Origin: Clostridiaceae bacterium
GTDB lineage: Bacteria; Bacillota; Clostridia; Oscillospirales; Acutalibacteraceae
Direction of reading: 5' to 3'
Assembly (NCBI GenBank): GCA_016292575.1
Contig: JAEDIH010000014.1
Location: 1-22,571 of the forward strand
DNA: 22,571 nucleotides
Part shown: positions 1-7,322 of the stretch, one piece after another
Layout: every line of letters begins with the position of its first letter
Numbering within the stretch: position 1 is the stretch's first letter
Made by a program: the position numbers and the translations under genes
The notes under the pieces: generated by a model
What the model was told of the DNA's origin: nothing
What the model saw: only the letters and a program-made list of their open reading frames with translations
The model's database searches: none

Positions 1-98
1 CCGGTGCAGACTTCAACCAGGGCGGCGCTCAGGGCGGAAACAACGGCGGCTATACCGACGCAGGCTACACCGACGCAAACTTTACCGACGCTAACTGA
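1..98 (+). CDS. dnaK: DnaK chaperone, C-terminal end (partial)
   Basis: Only the last 31 codons are present, in the frame starting at base 3 and ending at the TGA at 96-98. They encode a Gly/Asn/Gln-rich tail followed by repeats of the type Y-T-D-A-G, ending F-T-D-A-N. DnaK (Hsp70) proteins of Firmicutes end in a disordered, Gly-rich, acidic tail after the substrate-lid helices, and dnaK normally lies just upstream of dnaJ, as here. The tail alone would not identify the protein; the call rests mainly on the dnaJ neighbour. The ATPase and substrate-binding domains lie outside the window, as does any heat-shock operator. Confidence 0.82.
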   Translation, partial: GADFNQGGAQGGNNGGYTDAGYTDANFTDAN

Positions 99-123
99 AG
101 TTAGATATCAGATTTTGATTTAG

Positions 124-155
124 ACATTAGACGCTGCGCAATGCAGCTCTAATGT
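124..155 (+). other. Intergenic hairpin after dnaK
   Basis: Arms ACATTAGA (124-131) and TCTAATGT (148-155) are perfectly complementary. The inner stem GCTGC (133-137)/GCAGC (143-147) continues the pairing past one bulged C, with a five-base loop. No T-run follows, so it is not a standard intrinsic terminator. It could be an attenuating or RNA-processing hairpin between dnaK and dnaJ. It lies just outside the MITE-like element that follows and probably predates it. Confidence 0.5.
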
Positions 156-156
156 A

Positions 157-334
157 TAAGGAACCTCTGAATAAATCACAGCATACGCTTTGATGCACAT
201 CTTACTTGCATCTTTCCCGCCATATTGCACAAAAGGCGCTTGAAATCCGATAGGATTCCTGCGCGCCTTTTGCACAATCTGACGAAAAATCTGACGGCGT
301 AATATGTACATCAGATTTAATCAGAGCTTCCTTA
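157..334. mobile_element. MITE-like element between dnaK and dnaJ
   Basis: The ends are imperfect inverted repeats: AGGAACCTCTGAATAAATC at 159-177 and GATTTAATCAGAGCTTCCT at 314-332, with 17 of 19 positions complementary. The element is flanked on both sides by TA (157-158 and 333-334). A TA target duplication is what IS630/Tc1-mariner-type transposases make. The 174-bp body encodes no transposase, so it would need one supplied in trans. A second, nested inverted repeat lies inside it at 225-277. Removing the element and one TA restores a dnaK-dnaJ gap of about 75 bases. The right end lies four bases before the dnaJ Shine-Dalgarno GGAG. Confidence 0.68.
225..277. repeat. Internal inverted repeat of the MITE-like element
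   Basis: TTGCACAAAAGGCGC (225-239) faces GCGCCTTTTGCACAA (263-277), complementary at 13 of 15 positions. An inner stem AATCC/GGATT closes over a GATA loop at about 244-257. In RNA the whole element could fold into one long hairpin, a usual property of non-autonomous elements of this size. Confidence 0.6.
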
Positions 335-349
335 ATTGGAGTTATATTT

Positions 350-1528
350 ATGGCAGAAAACAAGCGTGATTATTATGAAGTGCTCGGCGTGAGCAAAACT
401 GCGTCCGAGGACGAGATAAAAAAAGCATATCGAAAGCTTGCAAAAAAATATCACCCCGACCTGAACCCCGGCGATAAGGAAGCCGAAGCAAAGTTCAAAG
501 AGGCGAACGAGGCATACGAAGTCCTCTCCGACAGCCAGAAAAAGGCGCGCTATGACCAGTACGGTCACGCTGGCGTTGACCCGAACTTCGGCGCAGGCGG
601 CGGAGGTTTCGGCGGTTTCGGCGGCTTTGGCGGAGATTTTGACCTCGGCGATATTCTCGGCAGTATGTTCGGCGGCGGTTTCGGCGGTTTCGGCGGCGGC
701 AGACAGCAGAATCCAAACGCTCCGCGCAAGGGCACAACCGTTCAGGCGAACATTACACTTTCTTTTGAAGAGGCCGCAAAGGGCTGCAAAAAGAAAGTTA
801 ACATAGTAAGGATTGACACCTGCTCCGCCTGCTCGGGAACGGGAGCCGCAAAAGGAACAACAGCCGAAACCTGCAAAACCTGCGGCGGTCGCGGTCAGGT
901 CAATGTTCAGCAGCGCACGCCGTTCGGAGTGATGAGCACGTCAAAGCCGTGCACAGCCTGCGGCGGAAAGGGAAAGATTATCAAGACCCCTTGTCAGAAA
1001 TGCCGCGGAACAGGCTTTGAAAGCAAGAACGCAACCGTAGAGGTCGAAATTCCGGCAGGTATTGACGACAGACAGGCATTGAATGTCCGTGGAAAGGGCA
1101 ACGCCGGCGTCAACGGAGGTCCTGTCGGCGATTTGAGAGTTAACATCAACGTCCGTCCGCATCCGTTCTTTGAGCGCGACGGCTTTGACGTCTGGTGCGA
1201 TTTCACCGTGACTTATGCTCAGGCGGCTCTCGGTGACACACTGTATATTCCGACTCTTGACGGTAAGGTTAAATATGAGCTTCCGGCAGGAACACAACCG
1301 GGGGAGGTTTTCCGCTTCAGGAACAGGGGTATTCAGCAGCTCGGCTCAAGGGGCAGGGGCGACCAGTTCGTCAGAATCATTGTTGACGTTCCCAAGGGTC
1401 TCAGCCAAAAGCAGAAGGAGCTTTTGCGTCAGTTCAACGACTCTCTCCCGAACAAGCCGAAAAACAATATCGACGACGGAAAAACCGTTGGCGAAGAAAA
1501 GAAAAGCTTTTTTGACAGGTTCAAGTAA
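350..1528 (+). CDS. dnaJ: Chaperone protein DnaJ
   Basis: This is the full-length type I Hsp40 co-chaperone (392 aa). It delivers unfolded clients to DnaK in the cytoplasm and stimulates DnaK ATP hydrolysis. Domains in order are a J domain at residues 5-70 with the catalytic HPD at 35-37, a Gly/Phe-rich linker at about 77-117, and a zinc-binding domain with four CxxCxGxG-type motifs (Cys pairs at 158/161, 175/178, 201/204, 215/218; the first reads CSACSGTG, the last CQKCRGTG). The C-terminal beta domains and a charged tail complete it. The ATG at 350 has GGAG eight bases upstream, just outside the MITE-like element. It follows dnaK in the usual order and is closed by a strong terminator. No CIRCE-type repeat is visible in the gap, so HrcA control, if any, would act upstream of dnaK. 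Confidence 0.97.
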   Translation: MAENKRDYYEVLGVSKTASEDEIKKAYRKLAKKYHPDLNPGDKEAEAKFKEANEAYEVLSDSQKKARYDQYGHAGVDPNFGAGGGGFGGFGGFGGDFDLGDILGSMFGGGFGGFGGGRQQNPNAPRKGTTVQANITLSFEEAAKGCKKKVNIVRIDTCSACSGTGAAKGTTAETCKTCGGRGQVNVQQRTPFGVMSTSKPCTACGGKGKIIKTPCQKCRGTGFESKNATVEVEIPAGIDDRQALNVRGKGNAGVNGGPVGDLRVNINVRPHPFFERDGFDVWCDFTVTYAQAALGDTLYIPTLDGKVKYELPAGTQPGEVFRFRNRGIQQLGSRGRGDQFVRIIVDVPKGLSQKQKELLRQFNDSLPNKPKNNIDDGKTVGEEKKSFFDRFK

Positions 1529-1548
1529 GGCGGGCGCAAATCAAGGAA

Positions 1549-1600
1549 AAGCCCCGGCCGGCTGCCGTTTTCGGCGGCGCGGTCGGGGCTTATAATTTTT
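1549..1600 (+). terminator. Intrinsic terminator after dnaJ, possibly bidirectional
   Basis: AAGCCCCGGCCG (1549-1560) pairs with CGGTCGGGGCTT (1580-1591) with one G-T pair, over a GC-rich inner loop. It is followed by TATAATTTTT. On the minus strand the same stem is followed by TTTTCC, so it could also end transcripts of the converging gene at 1677-3479. Confidence 0.82.
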
Positions 1601-1676
1601 GTAACTGCCGATTAATTCAGAGCGAAAACACCGGCGGCCGTTTTTTTAATCAGCCGCAAAACGGGCGGCTTTGAAA

Positions 1677-3479
1677 TCAATAATGGTTCACGCCGCACCC
1701 GCAGACCTTGTTTTGCTTAAACAGCTTCTGGAAGAAAAGGATAATCCGGAAGAAGAATTTGACAATGCCGCTTTTGTGGCAGTTGCAGTTGCAGTTCGCG
1801 GAGGGGTCGCTCGGAGTCGGGTTTGAGCCGGGGTCGCTCGGCTCGGGAGCAACGCTCTTTTCGGTTATGGTCAAAACATAGCTTGAAATCGGACTTCCGT
1901 AGCAGATGGAATAAACAACATAGCTCACGCCGCCCTTCAGCTCAACGTCAAGGGGATCGACTTTCGTTCCAAGGTCAAAAGACTGTTCGGGACAGTATTT
2001 TCCGTTGACTATCGGTGAAATGTCGTAACGATAGAACTTGTAGCCTTGCGGCGGGGTGGTGAAGAACGTGTAGATTCCGTCCTTTTCCGGAGTGAAGGTG
2101 TTCATAACGATCGGGTCGTACACGTTGGCTCCGACCTTGAGTTTTGCGGGATTGAAAAGCTTCTTGCAGCGGTTGCAAAGGGTGCCGCCTTTGGTCATAC
2201 TGTGACCCAGGGGATTGAGAGCTGTTCCGCCGGTATAAAATTTGCAGCCGGAATCGGAGCATTTATTTTTCGGAGAAATTCCGCCTTCGGTGCAGGTCGC
2301 GGCTTTTCCGCTGTCTATGAGCGAAGTGTAATTGTGGGCTTTTATTTCCTTGATGCCGTGGCAGGTGTTGCACTTTTTGACTGAGCCGAAGATGTAATGC
2401 TCTGTAAAGGAACCGGAAACCGAGCAGCAGTTGGAGATGATTCTGGTTCTTTTGTCCGTGCTGGCGAAACTCTTGGCCGGAACGGTTTTGAAATTAGTGA
2501 CGGTTAAGCCGTGGAGAATGTTGGCGTTTAAGCTCGGGTTTGCCGCTGCGGGAACAATGTCTGACCAGTAGCCGTTTGAACCGCAGGGACCGGTAGTGGC
2601 TCCGCTAATGTAAAGCGGAGTGCCGGCGTGGTTTTTGTTTTCGATAGTTAAGTTTCCGAGCCTGAGAATGTTTTGTTTGGAATAATTGCTGTGATGGACT
2701 ATTTCAACTGCGTTTGAGTTGCATTCATCCTTGCTGCTTCTGTAGAATTGCGATTGACCGGTGATGGTGGTTAATGAACCGCGATTGATTTTAAAGATGA
2801 AAACGGGCGTTCCCTTTACGGGACCGAATTCAAAAAGCGCACCGTTTATATAGATATCGTTTGCGTCGGTGACATTAATTATGTAGAAAGCTCGGCCGGT
2901 ATAGGTGTTGTTCTTGTTGACGTTCATTTTGAAGGCGAGGTTCGGAGATGTAAAGTTGCCGCTTGAATTAATTTGCGCATAGCCGAAAATATTGATGTTC
3001 GCTTGGCTGTTGTTGCATTTCAAAATTGCGGCAGATTCGCCGTTATAAGAGTAATAATTGCTGTGTAAAGTTACCGTGCTTTGTACCTTGGTCTTTGAAT
3101 TGAGAATCGTGAACGTCGTTTTCGGATATTCGGTCTGAGTTTTGGCTTTGCGAATATTGAAAAGAGCGTCGGTGCGATTGGAGTCAACATTCAAACTGTA
3201 TCCGTTGAGGTCAAGAAAGAGCTTTCCCGGATAGCTGATGGAAATGTTGTAGTCAATATCTTGGTTTGTAACGCTTATGTTGTTTTTGAGAACAACAAGC
3301 TTGTTGCTGTCGGCTGTTGCGTTAAGGTCCTCAAGCTCGGCTTTAAGCTCTGCATAGGTTGAAACATAGACCGTGTTTTCTTCGACGGAATAGGAATCAG
3401 CCGCAAAAGAGGTGAGCGATAAAGCAAAAAGCAAAACGAGCACCGGGAGAACGGACAGCAGAATTTTGTTCTTTTTCAT
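1677..3479 (-). CDS. Secreted beta-helix-like protein with Cys-rich C-terminal tail
   Basis: The 600-aa protein has a signal peptide (MKKNK, hydrophobic core, cleavage probably after SFAA near residue 27). Residues about 35-340 are rich in short Asn/Thr/Ile beta-strand units such as LFLDLNGYSLNV, typical of right-handed parallel beta-helix (pectate-lyase-like) surface proteins. I cannot see catalytic residues. Residues about 370-440 contain CxxC pairs in a clostridial surface-protein context, followed by a beta-sandwich-like segment (about 450-540) and a Pro/Ser linker (about 543-561). The last 40 residues contain CNCNCHKSG, a Phe/Ile-rich amphipathic or hydrophobic helix, then CGCG and the end HY. 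AGGAGG lies seven bases before the ATG. It is the last gene of the minus-strand cluster, 54 bases after its neighbour. Function unknown; an extracellular or cell-surface location is well supported. Confidence 0.75.
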   Translation of the reverse strand: MKKNKILLSVLPVLVLLFALSLTSFAADSYSVEENTVYVSTYAELKAELEDLNATADSNKLVVLKNNISVTNQDIDYNISISYPGKLFLDLNGYSLNVDSNRTDALFNIRKAKTQTEYPKTTFTILNSKTKVQSTVTLHSNYYSYNGESAAILKCNNSQANINIFGYAQINSSGNFTSPNLAFKMNVNKNNTYTGRAFYIINVTDANDIYINGALFEFGPVKGTPVFIFKINRGSLTTITGQSQFYRSSKDECNSNAVEIVHHSNYSKQNILRLGNLTIENKNHAGTPLYISGATTGPCGSNGYWSDIVPAAANPSLNANILHGLTVTNFKTVPAKSFASTDKRTRIISNCCSVSGSFTEHYIFGSVKKCNTCHGIKEIKAHNYTSLIDSGKAATCTEGGISPKNKCSDSGCKFYTGGTALNPLGHSMTKGGTLCNRCKKLFNPAKLKVGANVYDPIVMNTFTPEKDGIYTFFTTPPQGYKFYRYDISPIVNGKYCPEQSFDLGTKVDPLDVELKGGVSYVVYSICYGSPISSYVLTITEKSVAPEPSDPGSNPTPSDPSANCNCNCHKSGIVKFFFRIILFFQKLFKQNKVCGCGVNHY

Positions 3480-3533
3480 GGTTTTTCCTCCTTGAAAATG
3501 TTTGTTTGGTTGATTTTGAAGATATCCGGCCGC

Positions 3534-4109
3534 TTATGCCCACGGGTCAAGCGACTTGGGCTGGCGGATATCGGTGAGAAGATACTGCTCCCAAAGGAAC
3601 CATTTTCCGTCGCTTCCCCTTTGGCGAAGCTTGACGGGACGCGGACTGTCCGCACCGAAGCAGGGGATAAACAGCTTCATGTATCCCGCCTCCTCGGCGG
3701 AGACGTGGTTGCTTTGAACGGTAACGCGGAAGGGCGGCTGCGGCGTATATCCGTTGTCCGGAGTCGCTCCGGAGAAATATGAAAACGGGATATAGGTCTT
3801 TCCGCCCCTGAAGCGGTCGTTCAAAAAGGAGATGTCAAAGCCGTTCAGCGGCCGCGGGCCGCGCAAAAAGTTGAGCATCTCGGTTCCGACGTTCCTGTCT
3901 GCGGCATAGGCGCAAAGGGCGCAGACGGTGAGAGCAGCCGTTTTGAACGGGGTGTCGAGCGAAGCCTCCGGAAGAGCCTGCATTTGCGCAAGACTTTCCG
4001 GAAGGGCGGGAAAGGTGAAGCTTTCGCGCTTTGAGCCAACCTTTTGGGGCGCGACCGGAGCGGCGGGGGTGTTCGGTGCTCCGGTTTTCAGTTTATCAAA
4101 AATACTCAT
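3534..4109 (-). CDS. Conserved small protein of unknown function (DUF6935-like?)
   Basis: The 191-aa product starts MSIFDKLKTG, then has a Pro/Ala-rich linker (residues about 10-30) and a globular domain of about 160 residues. That domain contains RPLNGFDISFLNDRF, a Gln/Pro-rich stretch, KLFIPCFG and the end WFLWEQYLLTDIRQPKSLDPWA-like (motif W-x-L-W-E-Q-x-L-L). No signal peptide or membrane segment is visible. The WEQYLL...DIR end reminds me of an uncharacterised clostridial family (DUF6935), but I am not certain. The start is set by AAGGAG a few bases before the ATG at 4109. A longer reading from a TTG at 4157 overlaps the upstream stop and lacks a good ribosome site. It follows the TPM-domain gene by 44 bases, so it is likely in its operon. 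Confidence 0.72.
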   Translation of the reverse strand: MSIFDKLKTGAPNTPAAPVAPQKVGSKRESFTFPALPESLAQMQALPEASLDTPFKTAALTVCALCAYAADRNVGTEMLNFLRGPRPLNGFDISFLNDRFRGGKTYIPFSYFSGATPDNGYTPQPPFRVTVQSNHVSAEEAGYMKLFIPCFGADSPRPVKLRQRGSDGKWFLWEQYLLTDIRQPKSLDPWA

Positions 4110-4153
4110 AAAGTCTCCTTGTTCTTTGTTGTCTGTGTTTTTTCGCGGCTTTA

Positions 4154-4990
4154 TCAAAAGCTTCTTCCGCCGCCGCTGTGGCTGTTTCCGGAGGAGCTTG
4201 TGTGCGTTCCGCTTGAGCCGTATGAGGAGCCGGAAGAGGAGTCAGAGCTGTCCTGAACCTTAGCGGATTTGCTGACGTTGCTGTATAAAAAGACGTCCTC
4301 GTTCCTTGTGAGCCTCATTGAGCCGGGAACAACATAATCCGCCGCGCTTTCCTTTTTTCGGACGGACTTGAGTCCTTTTGTCATAAAGCTCACGGTTGCA
4401 AAGGCGAGGGCAATTCCGATGACAACGGGAGCCAGAAGAGTCACCATCCAATTCGGAAGGAGGGTTTGGAATCTGTAGCTGAACGGAACTCCGTTGCGGC
4501 CGAACTCAACGCTGCGCTGCGCCTCGTCAATAAAGGTGTCAACAACGGTGGCATAGTTTCCGGCCTTGAGGTCGCCATAGAAAACGTCAATAATCTCCTG
4601 AGCGTCGCCATAGTCAAAGTACTTCGTTCCCTCGCCGCAGCCGCTGATATAAACTATCCTCGGATTCATGCTGATGATGAGGGCAACGCCGGAGTCGTCT
4701 TTGCCGTAGCCGAAACCGTTGTAATCGAAGTAATCGTCGCTGAATTCAACAATTTCCTTTCCGCCGGTCGTTTTGACGGTTGCGGCAACAAAATCAAACT
4801 GATACTGCTCGCTGAGCGAGTCAAGGCGCTCAAGAAGCCGCTTTTCGTCCGCCTCGTCAATGAGGTTCGCCTTGTCAACAAGGCGCGGAACCTGGCGCGT
4901 TTCCGGCTTTACGGCCGCAAGGGAAAAAACACAGAGCGAAAGGGCGAGAACCATGACCGCCGCAGCAAAAGCAAGAATTCTTTTTTTCAT
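4154..4990 (-). CDS. TPM-domain membrane protein (YdjH-like)
   Basis: The 278-aa product has an N-terminal signal peptide or anchor (residues 5-26). An extracytoplasmic TPM (formerly DUF477) domain covers about 33-165, with LVDKANLIDEADEKRL at its start and DDSGVALIISMNPRIVYIS in the middle. A transmembrane helix at about 181-204 and a cytoplasmic tail ending in a Ser/Gly-rich stretch (SSGNSHSGGGRSF) follow. That low-complexity C-terminus is common in TPM proteins. In Bacillus subtilis the TPM protein YdjH works with YdjG at the membrane in the pspA-ydjGHI stress operon. Here the gene lies 14 bases after a YdjG-like gene. AAAGGAGG precedes the ATG by eight bases. The family assignment is firm; the role in envelope stress is inferred from the neighbours. 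Confidence 0.88.
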   Translation of the reverse strand: MKKRILAFAAAVMVLALSLCVFSLAAVKPETRQVPRLVDKANLIDEADEKRLLERLDSLSEQYQFDFVAATVKTTGGKEIVEFSDDYFDYNGFGYGKDDSGVALIISMNPRIVYISGCGEGTKYFDYGDAQEIIDVFYGDLKAGNYATVVDTFIDEAQRSVEFGRNGVPFSYRFQTLLPNWMVTLLAPVVIGIALAFATVSFMTKGLKSVRKKESAADYVVPGSMRLTRNEDVFLYSNVSKSAKVQDSSDSSSGSSYGSSGTHTSSSGNSHSGGGRSF

Positions 4991-5004
4991 TTCCGTACCC
5001 TCCT

Positions 5005-6090
5005 TTAAGAGAAAAAGAAAAATGAAGCAATCAATGCGGCGGCCGAGTATCCGAGGGCAAACAGCAGCCTTGCAAGATTAACTTTTTTCTTGTCTGCCGG
5101 AAGGTCACCGACGAGCCTTCCGGTCTGACCGTTCATTGCAAAAACATAGTTTTCGCCGTTGCAGCTTGTGTTCAGAATCCAAACGGGAAAAAGCGCATAT
5201 CTGACCTTTCCGTTTGAAAGCCTGACGGAGCTTGAGGAAACGGAAACGGAGGCGTATCCCTTAACGGTTTTTTCAAACGCCTGCTCGGTGCTTTTTTTAA
5301 TGCGGGCGTTTGCTCTTTGAATGCTCTGCTTGTCATCAACGTCATATTTGTCGGCAAGATAGCCGGAGAGATAAGCGGTCTGAAAATCAACGGCTTCGTT
5401 TAAATTGAACGGCTCAATGGATTCCATGAGGGCGTCATCCATCTTTTTTGAGCCGTCAACGGGAACATTCAGGAACGAGACTCTTCCGCTGCGCTTGACC
5501 TTGAAATATGAGGTCTCCGTGTAATTATAGGTGCTGTCGCTCCATTGGCGGGTCTTTGTTGCGTTGAAATCAACGTCTCCGAAGGAGTCGGCGTCAAAAA
5601 GCCAGAACGGAACATAAACGCCTTTTATCTCGTCGATATGGTTGCTGTCCTTAAAAATCTTGGGAACAAAGCGTTTGGAGCGGACGTGCTTGAGCAGCGC
5701 TGCCTTTGCCGCCTTTTTGTCAAGCTTGAACGGAATAACGCAATCCGGCTTGAGCATTCCGGAAAACTGACCGGTCATTACAACGGGATTTCCGCAGTAG
5801 GGACAGTGGGTTGCGCCCGTTGTTTCATCGGCAACAATTTCGCCGCCGCAGCTTTTGCAGGTGTACACCTTCATTCCGTCGGTTTCGCCGTCGCTCCACT
5901 GCTGTCCTGCGCTGTAGTCCCAGTTCATTTCGTCCTGCGCATTTGCGGCGTCAGAGTTGCTCTCCTCGTTTTTCAGCGCTTCAATGCTGAATTCGGAATC
6001 ACAATAGGGACATTTCATCTTTTGGATTGAACTGTCAAATTCGACCGCACCGCCGCAGCACGGACATTTATATTCTTGTAATACACTCAA
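5005..6090 (-). CDS. Zinc-ribbon membrane protein (YdjG-like)
   Basis: The 361-aa product starts at a TTG (6088-6090), chosen because AGGAGG lies seven bases upstream; the ATG further upstream at 6144 has no such site. It begins with two zinc ribbons (Cys 9/12 with 27/30, and 78/81 with 96/99, both of CPxCG/CPYC type), separated by an acidic linker. A conserved domain of about 230 residues follows, with VIPFKLDKKAAKAAL, IKGVYVPFWLFDAD and YALFPVWILNT. The C-terminal transmembrane helix is at about 341-360. Such proteins are often mislabelled as helicase or TFIIB-type zinc ribbon. B. subtilis YdjG has the same plan and pairs with the TPM protein YdjH, whose homologue follows immediately here. 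Confidence 0.83.
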   Translation of the reverse strand: MSVLQEYKCPCCGGAVEFDSSIQKMKCPYCDSEFSIEALKNEESNSDAANAQDEMNWDYSAGQQWSDGETDGMKVYTCKSCGGEIVADETTGATHCPYCGNPVVMTGQFSGMLKPDCVIPFKLDKKAAKAALLKHVRSKRFVPKIFKDSNHIDEIKGVYVPFWLFDADSFGDVDFNATKTRQWSDSTYNYTETSYFKVKRSGRVSFLNVPVDGSKKMDDALMESIEPFNLNEAVDFQTAYLSGYLADKYDVDDKQSIQRANARIKKSTEQAFEKTVKGYASVSVSSSSVRLSNGKVRYALFPVWILNTSCNGENYVFAMNGQTGRLVGDLPADKKKVNLARLLFALGYSAAALIASFFFFS

Positions 6091-6235
6091 ATTTGTTACC
6101 TCCTGAAAATGATTTTCCTTTTTTATCCGCTCGCTTCGCTGCAAAAAGCAACGGCGTCAGCAAAATTGCAATAAGGTCAACGGATTTCAAGCTTTTGCTT
6201 TTTCTTTCCGTTCTTTTCGTCTTTGTATTCTCCTT

Positions 6236-6278
6236 AAAAAAGCGGGGGCTGACGCTGAAGCTTTGCTGCGGCAGCCCC
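6236..6278 (-). terminator. Intrinsic terminator after the lipoprotein gene
   Basis: On the minus strand GGGGCTG (6278-6272) pairs with CAGCCCC (6251-6245) around a partly paired loop. It is followed by CGCTTTTTT (the A-run at 6236-6241 on the plus strand). It separates the upstream SPFH/DUF4428/TM2/lipoprotein genes from the YdjG-like/TPM genes. The rest of the 6091-6289 gap shows no convincing promoter, though TTGACC near 6172-6177 (minus) could be a -35 element. Confidence 0.75.
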
Positions 6279-6289
6279 TGAGGGGTGTG

Positions 6290-6991
6290 TTATTTCTCCA
6301 TTACGATGGAAAGCGAGCTGAGAATTTCCTTGATTATCGGATCGTCTTTCTGAACGCCGGTTGAGCCGAGATTTACCTCAAGTTTAACAAGAAGGCCTTT
6401 GCTGTCGTTGTCGCCTCTCTTAACATAATCAACATAGAAATCTTTTTCATAAAATTCGGTCTTTACATTGATTGTTGAAAAGGTGTTCTCGCCATACTTG
6501 GCATCCTTGCCCTCTGTTGCCGAGGCTCCGTTTTTATAGGTATCAAGGTTGCAAAGATCAATTGTGTTTTTAATGGCCTCTTTCTTGCTCTTGACCATGT
6601 TCTGCGTTGTTGCTGTGAGAGTTGCAATAATGTATTTTTTTTCGTTTCTGAATCTGATTCCGATGCTTCCGAAAAGGGGATTGCTTTTATCAACATAGTA
6701 AGTGCTGACTTCGTAGCTTGCTTTTTCGGGAACCTTAACGCTGAAAAAGTCGGTCTTGAGTTCAACGGGGCCTGCGCCCTCACTGCCTACTTCAAGATTT
6801 GAGGGGTCAGCCGCCTGAGTGGTGGAGTCAGCCTCAGTGGTGGAGGCTGCGGCGTCGGTGGAGGAAGCTTCGGCAGAGGTGCTTTCGCTCGGATTGCTGT
6901 TTTCGGTTGTTGTGTCGCTTCCGCCCTTGTTGCAGGCAAAAAGGCTGAAAACCATAAGAAGTGTAAGTGTGATTGCTATTATTCTTTTCAT
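6290..6991 (-). CDS. Lipoprotein of unknown function
   Basis: The 233-aa product has a classic lipoprotein signal: Lys/Arg start, hydrophobic core, lipobox LFAC with Cys20 as the likely lipidation site. A Ser/Thr/Ala/Glu spacer (about 21-70) follows, then a compact domain of about 160 residues beginning VELKTDFFSVKVPEKASYEV. That domain alternates strands and ends in an IIKEILSSLSIVMEK helix. It would sit on the outer face of the cytoplasmic membrane. I do not recognise the domain; the layout (strand, invariant-looking FFSVKVPE, terminal helix) is seen in many clostridial lipoproteins that check a signal across the membrane. The ATG at 6991 follows AAAGGAAAG. An upstream in-frame ATG at 7093 would lie inside the TM2 gene and spoil the signal peptide. 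Confidence 0.8.
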   Translation of the reverse strand: MKRIIAITLTLLMVFSLFACNKGGSDTTTENSNPSESTSAEASSTDAAASTTEADSTTQAADPSNLEVGSEGAGPVELKTDFFSVKVPEKASYEVSTYYVDKSNPLFGSIGIRFRNEKKYIIATLTATTQNMVKSKKEAIKNTIDLCNLDTYKNGASATEGKDAKYGENTFSTINVKTEFYEKDFYVDYVKRGDNDSKGLLVKLEVNLGSTGVQKDDPIIKEILSSLSIVMEK

Positions 6992-7022
6992 AACAACTTT
7001 CCTTTCTTGATGCAAAGAGTTT

Positions 7023-7322
7023 TTAGTTGCGTTTAATCTGATTACCGTTTTTGTCGGTAAAGGATCCCATAATGATTTTGATAAGGTCAACAAGGTAGCC
7101 GATTCCGCAAAAGCCGATTGTCAGGATATAGAGGATACCCGTGCCGGTTTTGCCGACATAGAAGCGGTGCACGCCGATATGACCGAGGAAGATGCAAAGC
7201 ACGAATGATTGCAGGAAAGCGAAACGCCAACAATGTCCTCTGACCGCATCTGAGGTAAAGCCGTCATACGAGATCGCTCCGGTCAAAGGGATCGCCGCAC
7301 TGCGGGCAGAACTTAGGAACAT
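7023..7322 (-). CDS. TM2-domain membrane protein, 5' end unclear or broken
   Basis: The reading frame ending at 7023 encodes a clear TM2 domain: FLGHIGVHRFYVGKTGTGIL with the hydrophobic partner helix ILTIGFCGIGYLVDLIKIIMG, then a Lys/Asn-rich end. TM2 proteins are small two-helix membrane proteins of poorly known function. The start is a problem. The natural position is the ATG overlapping the upstream stop (ATGA at 7264-7267), with GGAG nine bases before it, but that ATG is in another frame. In the TM2 frame the nearest ATG is at 7322, inside the preceding gene and without a ribosome site; a GTG at 7202 would cut the first helix. A one-base frameshift near 7205-7260, or a sequencing error, would explain this. 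The end given uses the 7322 ATG. Confidence 0.55.
   Translation of the reverse strand: MFLSSARSAAIPLTGAISYDGFTSDAVRGHCWRFAFLQSFVLCIFLGHIGVHRFYVGKTGTGILYILTIGFCGIGYLVDLIKIIMGSFTDKNGNQIKRN

Noticed and set aside
120..311. 63-codon minus-strand open frame between dnaK and dnaJ
   Set aside because: It lies almost wholly inside the MITE-like element, has no ribosome site and is shaped by the inverted repeats. Similar frames tend to be annotated wherever such elements occur.
99..349. CIRCE heat-shock operator upstream of dnaJ
   Set aside because: No TTAGCACTC/GAGTGCTAA pair is present; the only inverted repeats are the hairpin and the MITE-like element.
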